Source: Pectinatus brassicae (GTDB lineage Bacteria > Bacillota > Negativicutes > Selenomonadales > Selenomonadaceae). Taken from it: a stretch of 64,000 nt of DNA. Within the stretch, counting starts at the first letter, position 1; every line of letters starts with the position of its first letter. This document shows, in pieces, positions 1 through 8,177 of the stretch. The stretch covers positions 1-64,000 of the forward strand of contig NZ_JACHFH010000008.1 of the NCBI RefSeq assembly GCF_014201835.1, in the 5' to 3' direction. The notes under the pieces were generated by a model, which did no database searches, had not been told where the DNA came from, and was given only the letters and a program-made list of their open reading frames with translations. A program made the position numbers and the translations under genes.

Positions 1-24
1 TACGGGGATAGCCTGTGGAGATAA
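1..24 (+). CDS. tnpB: 3' end of a TnpB-family gene (partial, runs off the window start)
   Basis: The first seven codons read YGDSLWR followed by TAA. They sit directly before an IS200/IS605-type right end, the position where tnpB normally stops. TnpB is an RNA-guided nuclease (ancestor of Cas12) that travels with, or alone on, IS200/IS605 elements. Only the very end of the frame is in the window, so no domain can be checked. The call rests on the downstream hairpin and on the general shape of such loci. Confidence 0.5.
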   Translation, partial: YGDSLWR

Positions 25-96
25 TGTAAGACGTGTTTTTTGCGCAACTATCTATGAAGCAGGAACCCCGCGACTTTAGTCGTGGGAGGTTCAGGG
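20..96 (+). ncRNA. Likely omega-RNA 3' part and right end of an IS200/IS605 (IS1341-type) element
   Basis: After the presumed tnpB stop comes a GC-rich hairpin, CCCGCGAC (67-74) pairing with GTCGTGGG (79-86) around the loop TTTA, then GGAGGTTCA. This matches the form of IS200/IS605 right ends, which double as the scaffold of the TnpB guide RNA. In these elements the scaffold ends at the element border and the next 15-20 bases, here tsaB sequence from about 96, act as the guide. The exact border is my estimate. Confidence 0.55.
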
Positions 97-683
97 GGCA
101 TATAATTAATGCGTTAAAAATAGCACAGGTCGATAAAAAAGATTTAACAGCGATTGCTGTCAATATTGGGCCGGGGTCTTTTACCGGACTTAGAATCGGT
201 TTGGCAGCAGCCAAGATGATGGCTTATAGCTTAAATATTCCGTTGATAGGTGTGGATATTGGCGAATCTTTGGCATATCATTATCCAATAGAAAATATCT
301 ATAGTGCTGTATTTATTGATGCGCAGAAAAATAATGTATATTTTGCTATGTACGAATGGGTAAATGGCAAGATGAATACTGTAAATAATATGCAGGTCTT
401 GTCATTGCAGGAAGCAATAGCGATATGTGCCAATGCACCTAAAACGGTAATTGCTATGGGTGATATTGTACAGAGAAAACAGCAGGTTTTTACTGAATGC
501 AGCAATATACATATTGCACCACCGCATCATATAATGCTGCGGGCAGCTAATACGGCTTATGCGGGGCTGGCTAAATTAGCAGCTGGTGAAACAGCCAATA
601 TTATGAATTTGGAACCTTTATATATAAGGCGCTCTGAAGCAGAAGAATTATGGGAAAAACAGCAGAAAGAACAGCAAAAATGA
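33..683 (+). CDS. tsaB: TsaB, tRNA threonylcarbamoyladenosine (t6A) synthesis protein; 5' part replaced by IS sequence
   Basis: TsaB is the non-catalytic partner of TsaD in the t6A37 tRNA-modifying complex. The conserved GPGSFTGLRIGLAAAK block lies at residues 46-61, whereas in full-length TsaB it lies near residue 65-70. The usual N-terminal strand (AIDTS-like) is absent. About the first 22 residues of this frame are translated from the IS200/IS605 right end, so roughly 40 native residues are missing or lie upstream of the insertion. The frame opens with GTG at 33; no better in-frame start exists before the conserved block. rimI overlaps the stop by ATGA, as in the usual tsaB-rimI-tsaD order. 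Either this is a disrupted tsaB, or the protein is made as an IS-TsaB fusion. Confidence 0.8.
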   Translation: MFFAQLSMKQEPRDFSRGRFRGHIINALKIAQVDKKDLTAIAVNIGPGSFTGLRIGLAAAKMMAYSLNIPLIGVDIGESLAYHYPIENIYSAVFIDAQKNNVYFAMYEWVNGKMNTVNNMQVLSLQEAIAICANAPKTVIAMGDIVQRKQQVFTECSNIHIAPPHHIMLRAANTAYAGLAKLAAGETANIMNLEPLYIRRSEAEELWEKQQKEQQK

Positions 684-1135
684 CAATATCGTTTAGAAAA
701 ATGGAACCTAAAGATGCTGCCGCGGTAGAGCTGGTAGAAAGGGCGTGCTTTGCTATTCCCTGGTCAAGAGAGTCATTTTGGGAAGAGGCTGCTAAAAAAG
801 ATGCCTATTACTTATTGGCAGTAGATGATGAAGGAGATAAAGTTATTGGTTATGTTGGGGTATGGTTGATATTTGATGAGGGACATATTACCAATGTGGC
901 ACTTATTCCTGATTATCAGGGACAAGGTATTGCTTCAGCAATGATAAAAAATATTATTGCTATAATAAGAGAAAAAGGGATAAATTCCATGACTTTGGAA
1001 GTTCGTCCTTCTAATAAGCCCGCCTTAAAATTATATGAAAAATTTGGTTTTAAAAGTGTAGGCCGCAGACCACATTATTATGAAGATAATGATGAAGATG
1101 CTGAAATAATGTGGTTGATTTTTAAAGGAAAATGA
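680..1135 (+). CDS. rimI: RimI-type ribosomal-protein/N-alpha acetyltransferase
   Basis: This is a GNAT-fold acetyltransferase of about 151 residues, the family size. RimI acetylates the N-terminal alanine of ribosomal protein S18 (its target rpsR lies further along this window), and homologues act on other proteins. The acetyl-CoA loop is visible as DYQGQGIASAMI, followed by the LEVRPSNKPALKLYEKFGF signature typical of RimI. I place the start at ATG 680, which overlaps the tsaB stop (ATGA); an upstream in-frame start at 650 would add an N-terminal tail lying inside tsaB. It belongs to the tsaB-rimI unit, consistent with translational coupling. Confidence 0.92.
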   Translation: MTISFRKMEPKDAAAVELVERACFAIPWSRESFWEEAAKKDAYYLLAVDDEGDKVIGYVGVWLIFDEGHITNVALIPDYQGQGIASAMIKNIIAIIREKGINSMTLEVRPSNKPALKLYEKFGFKSVGRRPHYYEDNDEDAEIMWLIFKGK

Positions 1136-1160
1136 TATTATCTGAATGGAGATGAAGCTG

Positions 1161-1997
1161 ATGCATCAGTATTTATTTTATATTGGAGATTTTCCAGTGC
1201 GTTCATATGGGCTGGTATTGTCTTTGAGTATAATTTTGGCAGTCGGTGTGGGTTATTTTTTAGCTAAACAGGATGGCCGCTGGCAGGGTCATGTTGTTGA
1301 TATGGGTATTTATTGTGGTTTAGCTGGTATTTTAGGTGCGCGGCTTTGGGATGTATTCTTTTTTGACTGGGAATATTATGGCAACCATATCACAGAAATA
1401 TTTAATGTTTGGCAAGGTGGTATGGCCATACAAGGCGGTATCTTTTTGGGAACAATTACCGGCATAATATATGCCAAAAAACATAAAATAGATGTTTTAG
1501 CAATAGCTGATATTTTGGCACCAGCGATGATTTTAGGACAGGCTTTGGGACGTTGTGCTAATTTATTAAATGGTGATGCATTTGGTACGCCTACAGGAAC
1601 AGGCTATGGCCTTGTTTATCCAGTGACGACACTGGCTCATCATGTTTATGGCAGTCAGCCCTTATGGCCGGCTGAAGTATGGGAGGGACAGCTGGATTTT
1701 GTCATTTTTGCGTTATTGTTAATATTTCGTTCCTTTAAGCATGGTCGTGGCCAGGCGTTTACGTTATACATAATGCTTTATTCAGTAGCTCGTTTTTGTT
1801 TGGAATTTTTACGCGGTGACTATAGTGAACCGGTATTTGGCTTGTGTACATCAGCACAGATGACCAGTGTGATAGCCTTTATCTTGGCATTTATAGGTTT
1901 TATTTATTTTGGCTGGCGTGATCGTAAAACCAATAGTAATAGTGATGGTATAGTGGAACAAATACCAATAAAAACAAAAAAACGCAGACATAAATGA
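1161..1997 (+). CDS. lgt: Prolipoprotein diacylglyceryl transferase
   Basis: Lgt is the inner-membrane enzyme that moves diacylglycerol from phosphatidylglycerol onto the lipobox cysteine of prolipoproteins, the first step of lipoprotein maturation. The protein has several hydrophobic spans, the GARLWDVFF segment, and the family signature GRCANLLNGDAFG, close to the consensus GRxGNFxNxExxG. At about 278 residues it has the normal length. The ATG at 1161 is preceded by GGAG at a good distance; an in-frame ATG at 1146 has a poorer ribosome-binding site. It lies 25 bases after rimI and 31 before the SpoIID-like gene, so co-transcription is likely. One client in the window would be the GlnH-like lipoprotein at 35.5 kb. 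Confidence 0.93.
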   Translation: MHQYLFYIGDFPVRSYGLVLSLSIILAVGVGYFLAKQDGRWQGHVVDMGIYCGLAGILGARLWDVFFFDWEYYGNHITEIFNVWQGGMAIQGGIFLGTITGIIYAKKHKIDVLAIADILAPAMILGQALGRCANLLNGDAFGTPTGTGYGLVYPVTTLAHHVYGSQPLWPAEVWEGQLDFVIFALLLIFRSFKHGRGQAFTLYIMLYSVARFCLEFLRGDYSEPVFGLCTSAQMTSVIAFILAFIGFIYFGWRDRKTNSNSDGIVEQIPIKTKKRRHK

Positions 1998-2028
1998 GAA
2001 TTCTCGGAATAGCAGAGGAGGCGTAAGG

Positions 2029-3318
2029 ATGAGATGTAAAAAAAGTATAATTGCTATATTGTTTTTCATATTGATGCTGGGAAATTCTGTGGTATCAGCT
2101 GCAGAAGAGCCAAATATTCGGGTAGGGATATTAACTAATCAAAGCAATGTATATGTTACAGCTAATGAAGATTTTATGATAAAGGATCCGGGAACAAATG
2201 ATGTTTTTGGTAAATATGCGGCCAATGAGAAAATTCTCATTTCAGAGAAAAATAATCGTATGTACGTGGGGAAATTGCCGATAAATAATCGTACGATAAG
2301 TGTAGTAACGTCTGATAAAGATGCCCGTATACAAGTTAATCAGACAAAATATCGTGGCAGTATCTTATTTAAAAATATAAATAATCATATGAGTGTTATC
2401 AATGTTTTGCCACTAGAGAAATATTTGTATAGTGTTGTCCCGCAGGAAATGTCATCATCCTGGCCAATGACGGCACTTAAGGCTCAGGCAATAGCTGCGC
2501 GGTCCTATGCGTTATATAGTATGCATCGTCATGAAGCGGAAGGGTTTGATGTTTGTTCGACTTCGCATTGTCAGGTTTATGGCGGCAGTGATGCTGAAAC
2601 CAATATTGCTATTACAGCTGTTGATGAAACTAAAGGGCAGGTGCTGTTATATGACCATAAACCAATAGCTGCAGCTTTTCATGCCAGTGCTGGCGGTAGG
2701 ACGGAAAGCAGTAAAGATGTTTGGGGAACAGATGTTCCTTATTTGCAGTCAGTTGCTGATTTTGACCAAAAATCACCGGTTTATCATTGGCAGATAAAAA
2801 TTACGCCGCAAATTCTTAGTGAAAAGTTAGCACATGCAGGATATATGATAGGAAATTTACAGTCAATGGCTTTGTCATCCTTAGATAAGCCGGCGGCTGA
2901 CAGAACAACTGGCGGTATGGTAAAATCCATTGTATTTACAGGTGATAAAGATACGGCAGTAGTCAGTGGCAGTAAGCTGCGTGCGATATTAGGCTTAAAA
3001 AGTGCTAAATTTGCTGTAGCTGTTACAACACCAACACAAAAAACAGTAAAAGTTGTTTTGGATAAAAAGTCTAATTACAGCAAAGATATTGAAGTGGAAT
3101 TACCGGATCGTAAATATACTAGTTTTTCCGTCGGCAATAAAAATATTTATAAAATAACTGGCGGTATAGGCGAACAAATAATTATCGATGGCTATGGTTC
3201 CGGACACCGTGTCGGCATGTCACAATGGGGAGCTAAGGCACTGGCGGAAAAAAATTATACCTACCAGCAGATTTTATATAACTATTATACGGAAGTATCA
3301 ATTGGGCAATGGTATTAA
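2029..3318 (+). CDS. spoIID: SpoIID/LytB domain protein, secreted peptidoglycan-processing enzyme
   Basis: The product of 429 residues begins with a signal peptide (basic MRCKKS, a hydrophobic stretch, then VSAAEE). The SpoIID domain is recognised by LPLEKYLYSVVPQEM, LKAQAIAARSYALY, ASAGGRTESSKDVWG and the C-terminal GYGSGHRVGMSQWGAKA. SpoIID-family proteins are lytic transglycosylases acting on glycan strands stripped of stem peptides. In spore formers SpoIID works in engulfment; relatives in non-sporulating bacteria act in general wall turnover, so presence of this gene does not prove sporulation. A strong GGAGG lies just before the ATG. It sits between lgt and queA on the same strand with short gaps. 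Confidence 0.88.
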   Translation: MRCKKSIIAILFFILMLGNSVVSAAEEPNIRVGILTNQSNVYVTANEDFMIKDPGTNDVFGKYAANEKILISEKNNRMYVGKLPINNRTISVVTSDKDARIQVNQTKYRGSILFKNINNHMSVINVLPLEKYLYSVVPQEMSSSWPMTALKAQAIAARSYALYSMHRHEAEGFDVCSTSHCQVYGGSDAETNIAITAVDETKGQVLLYDHKPIAAAFHASAGGRTESSKDVWGTDVPYLQSVADFDQKSPVYHWQIKITPQILSEKLAHAGYMIGNLQSMALSSLDKPAADRTTGGMVKSIVFTGDKDTAVVSGSKLRAILGLKSAKFAVAVTTPTQKTVKVVLDKKSNYSKDIEVELPDRKYTSFSVGNKNIYKITGGIGEQIIIDGYGSGHRVGMSQWGAKALAEKNYTYQQILYNYYTEVSIGQWY

Positions 3319-3359
3319 AATTTATAGTTGCCAGAAAAAAGGAGATTGAACGATAACTT

Positions 3360-4388
3360 ATGTTATTAACAGATTTTGATTATGATTTGCCGGAAGAACT
3401 TATTGCTCAAACACCGGCAGAAAAACGTGACCATTCCCGTTTGATGGTTTTAAAAAAGCAGGAACAGACAATTGAACATGAGCATTTTTATGATATAAAA
3501 AAACATTTAAAAGCTGGCGATACGTTAGTATTTAATAATACACGGGTTATACCAGCCCGTCTTATCGGACATCGTGATAAAACCGGCGGCAAGGTAGAAG
3601 TGTTTTTATTGCGTCGGGTTGAAGGCAATAAATGGGAAGCATTAGTTAAACCAGGTAAGAAAGCTCGTGTTGGTAATATCATAAAATTCGGCGATGAACT
3701 TAGCTGTGAAGTATTGGATAATACTGATTTTGGCGGTAGAATTGTTGAATTCAGCTATGATGGAATATGGGAAGAAATACTGGATAGATTGGGGCAAACA
3801 CCATTACCGCCATATATTCATGAAAAACTCGATGATAAAGAACGTTATCAGACAGTTTATGCTAAGGAAAATGGTTCAGCAGCAGCACCGACAGCTGGTC
3901 TGCACTTTACCGAAGGATTATTGCAGGAACTAAAAGATATGGGCGTTAATTTGGAGTTTGTTACGCTTCATGTTGGACTTGGTACCTTTAGACCTGTTAA
4001 TGAAGATAATATTGAAGACCATGTTATGCATACTGAATATTTTCATATTGATGAAGCAACAGCTCAGCGCATAACAGCAGCAAAAAAACGCGGCGGCAGA
4101 ATAATTGCCGTGGGAACTACCTCGATACGTACATTGGAATCGGCAGGCTTATCTGATGGAACATTGCCGGCTAAAAGCGGTGAAACAGATATATTTATTT
4201 ATCCGGGATATAAATTTAATATAGTCGATGGTATTATAACAAATTTCCATCTGCCTAAATCGACACTTATTATGCTTATAAGTGCCTTTGCTGGTCGTGA
4301 ATTTGTCCTGAAAGCGTATAATACGGCTGTACAGGAAAAATATCGTTTTTTTAGCTTTGGTGATGCCATGTTGATTTTGGATAAATAA
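3360..4388 (+). CDS. queA: S-adenosylmethionine:tRNA ribosyltransferase-isomerase
   Basis: QueA transfers and isomerises the ribosyl group of SAM onto preQ1 in tRNA, giving epoxyqueuosine. The 342-residue length is typical. Diagnostic stretches include the N-terminal [14 protein letters not shown], the [12 protein letters not shown] segment, [13 protein letters not shown] and [12 protein letters not shown], and the C-terminal [19 protein letters not shown]. It is the last gene of this plus-strand run; a strong terminator follows 11 bases after the stop. In many Firmicutes queA is followed by tgt and yajC; here the run ends after queA. Confidence 0.96.
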   Translation: MLLTDFDYDLPEELIAQTPAEKRDHSRLMVLKKQEQTIEHEHFYDIKKHLKAGDTLVFNNTRVIPARLIGHRDKTGGKVEVFLLRRVEGNKWEALVKPGKKARVGNIIKFGDELSCEVLDNTDFGGRIVEFSYDGIWEEILDRLGQTPLPPYIHEKLDDKERYQTVYAKENGSAAAPTAGLHFTEGLLQELKDMGVNLEFVTLHVGLGTFRPVNEDNIEDHVMHTEYFHIDEATAQRITAAKKRGGRIIAVGTTSIRTLESAGLSDGTLPAKSGETDIFIYPGYKFNIVDGIITNFHLPKSTLIMLISAFAGREFVLKAYNTAVQEKYRFFSFGDAMLILDK

Positions 4389-4398
4389 TTTCTAACAT

Positions 4399-4436
4399 AC
4401 AAATGACCCTGAACAATTTTGTTCAGGGTCATTTGT
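4399..4436 (+). terminator. Rho-independent terminator after queA
   Basis: A perfect 16-bp stem, ACAAATGACCCTGAAC (4399-4414) against its complement (4421-4436), with the loop AATTTT. It can act on both strands, separating the queA run from the convergent small gene at 4477. Confidence 0.85.
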
Positions 4437-4476
4437 ATACTAATTCAACAAATAAATAATTTAATTATACTGTCGT

Positions 4477-4785
4477 TTATTGAACAGTAACTTTAGGTAA
4501 TTGCTGCCAAAGACGACGAAAAGCACTTTTTTGAACTTCTGGTGTACGGATAATTCTTTGTTCTAACTCTTCTTCGCTTTTTATATTGAACATAGTGACA
4601 TATAAATCATCTAAATTTTTAAAATCCTGCATCTGTAAGGAGTTTAAATAGGCATATTCAGGAATAGCATCCATTTGTTTTTGCAGGCGGTCGCGGAATG
4701 CATCGGCATTAGCATTATGTACCCCATTTACTATTTCTGCTGTTTCTTTCAAATCGAGCATTTCACGCATAGAATCGCTCATCAT
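4477..4785 (-). CDS. Small conserved-looking protein of unknown function
   Basis: This is a hydrophilic protein of about 102 residues from the tandem ATG codons at 4785, preceded by AAAGGA. A longer reading frame starts at 4857 but lacks a ribosome-binding site and would add a hydrophobic segment. The sequence is rich in charged and Gln residues, predicted to be mostly helical, with no cysteine cluster or known motif that I recognise. It ends with QQLPKVTVQ. It is transcribed toward the queA terminator and lies downstream of mtlD, with the mtl terminator in between, so it is probably expressed on its own. No function can be assigned. Confidence 0.55.
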   Translation of the reverse strand: MMSDSMREMLDLKETAEIVNGVHNANADAFRDRLQKQMDAIPEYAYLNSLQMQDFKNLDDLYVTMFNIKSEEELEQRIIRTPEVQKSAFRRLWQQLPKVTVQ

Positions 4786-4910
4786 AACAATATCAAATCC
4801 TTTCGCACTTATTAAAATATATACAGTAATTATACAACGTGCATTTATCATCTGCAATGTTTATTGCAAATAAAGTAGCATTTATAATAAACAGATAAAA
4901 AAATTAAAAA

Positions 4911-4935
4911 CAGAGCTATTGTTATAATAGCTCTG
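4911..4935 (-). terminator. Terminator of the mannitol operon
   Basis: The 10-bp perfect stem CAGAGCTATT (4911-4920) / AATAGCTCTG (4926-4935) is followed on the minus strand by a T-rich tract. It lies 33 bases after the mtlD stop. Confidence 0.8.
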
Positions 4936-4967
4936 TAAGCAGATTAAAATTGGGAAATGTTTTAATT

Positions 4968-6116
4968 TTATTTCATGTTGTTATAAGCGGAGATTACTTT
5001 ATTGAATAAAGCATCAGCAGGAGTTAATTCGGAATATTTTTCTACAGCTTTTTCAATAGAGTTTTCTTTGATGAAAGCTTGTATTTCTACAGCTTGTTCA
5101 TCATCCTTGCAGTCAAATAAATAACCGGCAGCGATAGCAGCTGCTAAATGGTCATTTGGCAAATTGTATTCCTGAGCCAATAAAGCTGGTCCGACCAAAC
5201 GATCTTTATTGTTGAGCTTACGGATAGGTGAACGACCTACGCGAATGACTTCATCATGTAAATCTTCCAAAGAAATACGTTTAAGGATTTTTTGAATAAA
5301 AGTTTCTAGTTCTTCCATGCTGAACGGGAATTTTTTTGTCATCATTACAGCGGCTTCACGCATAGCAGCGATAACATTAGCATATATTTCTTTGTCGTTA
5401 AGGGCATCAAAGATAGTAGGCAGATTTTTATGATAGCCTAAATAAGCGGTTGCAGCATGACCGCAGTTAAATACGTATAATTTTCTTTCGAGGTACATGC
5501 CAAGATTTTCCGCATATTCAGCGCCTTTAATCGGTTGACTTGCCGGGTCGTTCAATTTGTTTTTTTCGATTACTAATTCGAAAGAAGTTTCGATTTGCGG
5601 AATACGGATACCATCCTGCTCGGTACTAAGAGCAATACGGTCAACAGCTACGTTAGGGAAACAGCCGATTGCATCAAGGTCAGCTTCACTAACGGCATCC
5701 TTGCATTCCATTAGAGTTTTTTTGAGCATATCAGTGGCATAGAAGGCATTTTCACAAGCCATAATATTGACCTTGTCTTTGCCTTGGGAAAGACGTTCTT
5801 TTAGGCCTTTAGCCAAGGTGTTGGCAATTTTAGGTAAATTATCAACACAGACCGAAGTGGTAATGATATCGGCAGCAACAATGGCTTCGATGGCTTTTGC
5901 TTCATCAGTTATGGGAGAAACAGCACATACATTATCGATAATTTCTTTACGGTAATTATCATTTATGATATAAACATCATAATTATTATTTTTATTAATA
6001 TAGTCAACAGTTTTTTTGTCGACTTCTACAAAGGTAATTTCAAAGCCGGAATTATGAAGTAGTTCTCCAATAAATCCTCGACCAATATTACCAGCACCAA
6101 AATGTACAGCTTTCAC
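4968..6116 (-). CDS. mtlD: Mannitol-1-phosphate 5-dehydrogenase
   Basis: MtlD oxidises mannitol 1-phosphate to fructose 6-phosphate with NAD+, feeding the sugar into glycolysis. At 382 residues it has the family length. The N-terminal nucleotide-binding motif VHFGAGNIGRGFIGELL is characteristic, and the central segment ending FNCGHAATAYLGY and the later ISLEDLHDEVIRVGRSPIRKL match the polyol dehydrogenase family. It is the last gene of the mtlR-mtlA-mtlD unit, so the substrate is the product of the neighbouring mannitol PTS. A ribosome-binding site (GGAGGA) lies just upstream of the start. Confidence 0.97.
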   Translation of the reverse strand: MKAVHFGAGNIGRGFIGELLHNSGFEITFVEVDKKTVDYINKNNNYDVYIINDNYRKEIIDNVCAVSPITDEAKAIEAIVAADIITTSVCVDNLPKIANTLAKGLKERLSQGKDKVNIMACENAFYATDMLKKTLMECKDAVSEADLDAIGCFPNVAVDRIALSTEQDGIRIPQIETSFELVIEKNKLNDPASQPIKGAEYAENLGMYLERKLYVFNCGHAATAYLGYHKNLPTIFDALNDKEIYANVIAAMREAAVMMTKKFPFSMEELETFIQKILKRISLEDLHDEVIRVGRSPIRKLNNKDRLVGPALLAQEYNLPNDHLAAAIAAGYLFDCKDDEQAVEIQAFIKENSIEKAVEKYSELTPADALFNKVISAYNNMK

Positions 6117-6160
6117 TATAAATTCCTCCTATAAGTTTGTGAATATATTAATAACTAAGG

Positions 6161-6198
6161 CGCGTGTATCAATAAAAGAAAATTTATCAATACACGCG
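6161..6198 (-). other. Stem-loop in the mtlA-mtlD spacer
   Basis: CGCGTGTAT (6161-6169) pairs with ATACACGCG (6190-6198), with a further five A-T pairs inside after two mismatches. No T-run follows on the minus strand, so an mRNA-stabilising or processing element is more likely than a terminator. It could set different levels of transporter and dehydrogenase. Confidence 0.6.
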
Positions 6199-6232
6199 GA
6201 TTAGTTTGTAAGACTAATTTTTATTTTATATA

Positions 6233-8119
6233 TTATTTAGTAAATAAATCATATATTTCTTGGGCTGATTTAGCATTTTTTAAGATATTAACAGCATTTT
6301 CATTTTCATCAAGCATTGTGGCAATATTTGATAAAATAGTTAAATGTTCATTGCCGATGCCAGCAATACCAATTAAGATATAAGCTGTTTCATCGCCAAA
6401 ATTTATGCCGTTAGGGAACTGCAGTACAGAAAGCCCGGAAGCTTTAATTTCGCCTTTGGCATCATTATCACCATGCGGAATGGCAACACCTTTGCCGATA
6501 TAGGTGCTGACTTGTTCTTCACGACGCAGCATAGCATCAATATAGCCGCTGTTTACATAGCTGCCATCAACAAGAATTTGACCGGCCATCTTTATGGCAT
6601 CTTCTTTCGCAATACTATCAAGACCAATTTTAATATTGCTGAGCTTTAAGAGATTGCTGTCGAAAACAGCAGGAGTGTCATCGACAATTTCTTCGGTGGA
6701 AATTGCTGATGCAGAGTCATTTTTTATGCGTTCGGAAAGAATATCAAAAACATTGTTTTGCAGGAAATCGGTAACAAAAATATGTTCAGCTTGTGGTGAA
6801 GCTTTTTCAGCGCGTTCAGCTAATTTTTCATGTGAAACTACTATTTGGGCATCAGCAGGGATGTTTTCAATAGCACAATTTGTAACAGAAACGTTAGCAA
6901 AACCAGCTTTTTTGAATTTATTGCGGAGGGCACTAGCTCCCATAGCGGAAGATCCCATACCAGCATCGCAGGCATAAATAATCTTTCTGATTTCAGAACC
7001 TTTGATGGCAGTGGATTGTGCAGTTCCTTTAGCGCGGCTTTTCATAGCTTTCATATCAGCCTGAGCGGTTTCTAATGAAGTATCATCATCTTTGGACGCT
7101 TTTAAAATTACTGAGGAAATAGCAAAGGAAACAGCTGTGGCAATAACGACAGCTAAAATATTGGCGAAATAGGCACCTTTAGGTGTCATAGCCAGTACGG
7201 CAAATATACTGCCAGGAGAAGCCGGAGCAATAAGACCACCATTTAATACATTTAATGTGAATACGCCGCACATACCAGCCGGAATTACAGCTAAGAGAAG
7301 TTTTGGACGCATCAGGATATACGGGAAATAAATTTCATGGATACCGCCTAAGAAATGAATGATTACAGCACCAGGGGCGGAACCTTTAGCAGCGCCCTTG
7401 CCAAATAAGCAGTAAGCCAGAAGCATACCAAAACCAGGGCCAGGATTGGCTTCAATAAGGAAGAATAATGATTTGCCAAAGTTTTGGGATTCTTGAATTC
7501 CGATAGGAGTGAATATACCATGGTTGATAGCATTGTTTAAGAAAAGAATTTTAGCAGGTTCAACGATAATTGAAACAAGCGGAATTAAATTAATACTAAC
7601 AAGAACTTCAACCGCATTTTTTAGAACAGTATTTAAGGCAAGTACGATAGGGCCAATAACAACATAGGCCAATACTGCTAAGATGGCGCCTAAGATACCA
7701 GCTGAGAAATTATTAACAAGCATTTCAAAGCCAGCGGGAATTTTTTCTTGGAAGGCATCATCAAATTTTTTAATACAGTAACCGCCGAGGGGACCGACAA
7801 TCATGGCACCTAAAAACATTGGAATATCAGCACCGGCGATAACGCCAGCTGTAGCTATGGCACCGACAACACCGCCGCGATGATCATAGATAGCGCGGCC
7901 ACCAGTAAAACCAATTAATAATGGTATAAGCCATTGTACCATAGGACCGCTGGCCTTGGCCAGATAAGCATTTGGCAGCCAGCCGGTAGGAATAAATAAG
8001 GCCGTTAAAATACCCCAGGCGATAAAAGCACCGATATTTGGCATTACCATTCCACTTAGAAAACGGCCAAATACCTGTACTTTTTCCTGTACACCGTTGG
8101 ATTGTGCATTTTCGTTCAT
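6233..8119 (-). CDS. mtlA: PTS mannitol transporter, fused EIICBA
   Basis: MtlA takes up and phosphorylates mannitol to mannitol 1-phosphate. Three domains are fused in 628 residues: a membrane EIIC domain (about 1-340, multiple hydrophobic spans, with the GGIHEIYFPYILM loop), an EIIB domain with the phosphorylated cysteine in YACDAGMGSSAMG (Cys384), and an EIIA domain with the active histidine in IGKGVAIPHGDND (His549). All phosphotransfer residues are present, so the protein looks active. It lies 58 bases downstream of mtlR and upstream of mtlD. A linker of about 30 residues with several lysines precedes EIIB. Confidence 0.97.
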   Translation of the reverse strand: MNENAQSNGVQEKVQVFGRFLSGMVMPNIGAFIAWGILTALFIPTGWLPNAYLAKASGPMVQWLIPLLIGFTGGRAIYDHRGGVVGAIATAGVIAGADIPMFLGAMIVGPLGGYCIKKFDDAFQEKIPAGFEMLVNNFSAGILGAILAVLAYVVIGPIVLALNTVLKNAVEVLVSINLIPLVSIIVEPAKILFLNNAINHGIFTPIGIQESQNFGKSLFFLIEANPGPGFGMLLAYCLFGKGAAKGSAPGAVIIHFLGGIHEIYFPYILMRPKLLLAVIPAGMCGVFTLNVLNGGLIAPASPGSIFAVLAMTPKGAYFANILAVVIATAVSFAISSVILKASKDDDTSLETAQADMKAMKSRAKGTAQSTAIKGSEIRKIIYACDAGMGSSAMGASALRNKFKKAGFANVSVTNCAIENIPADAQIVVSHEKLAERAEKASPQAEHIFVTDFLQNNVFDILSERIKNDSASAISTEEIVDDTPAVFDSNLLKLSNIKIGLDSIAKEDAIKMAGQILVDGSYVNSGYIDAMLRREEQVSTYIGKGVAIPHGDNDAKGEIKASGLSVLQFPNGINFGDETAYILIGIAGIGNEHLTILSNIATMLDENENAVNILKNAKSAQEIYDLFTK

Positions 8120-8177
8120 AATATTATACCTCCATTACATTGAAATTTATAATATTGCTGTAAAAACCACTATTGCT

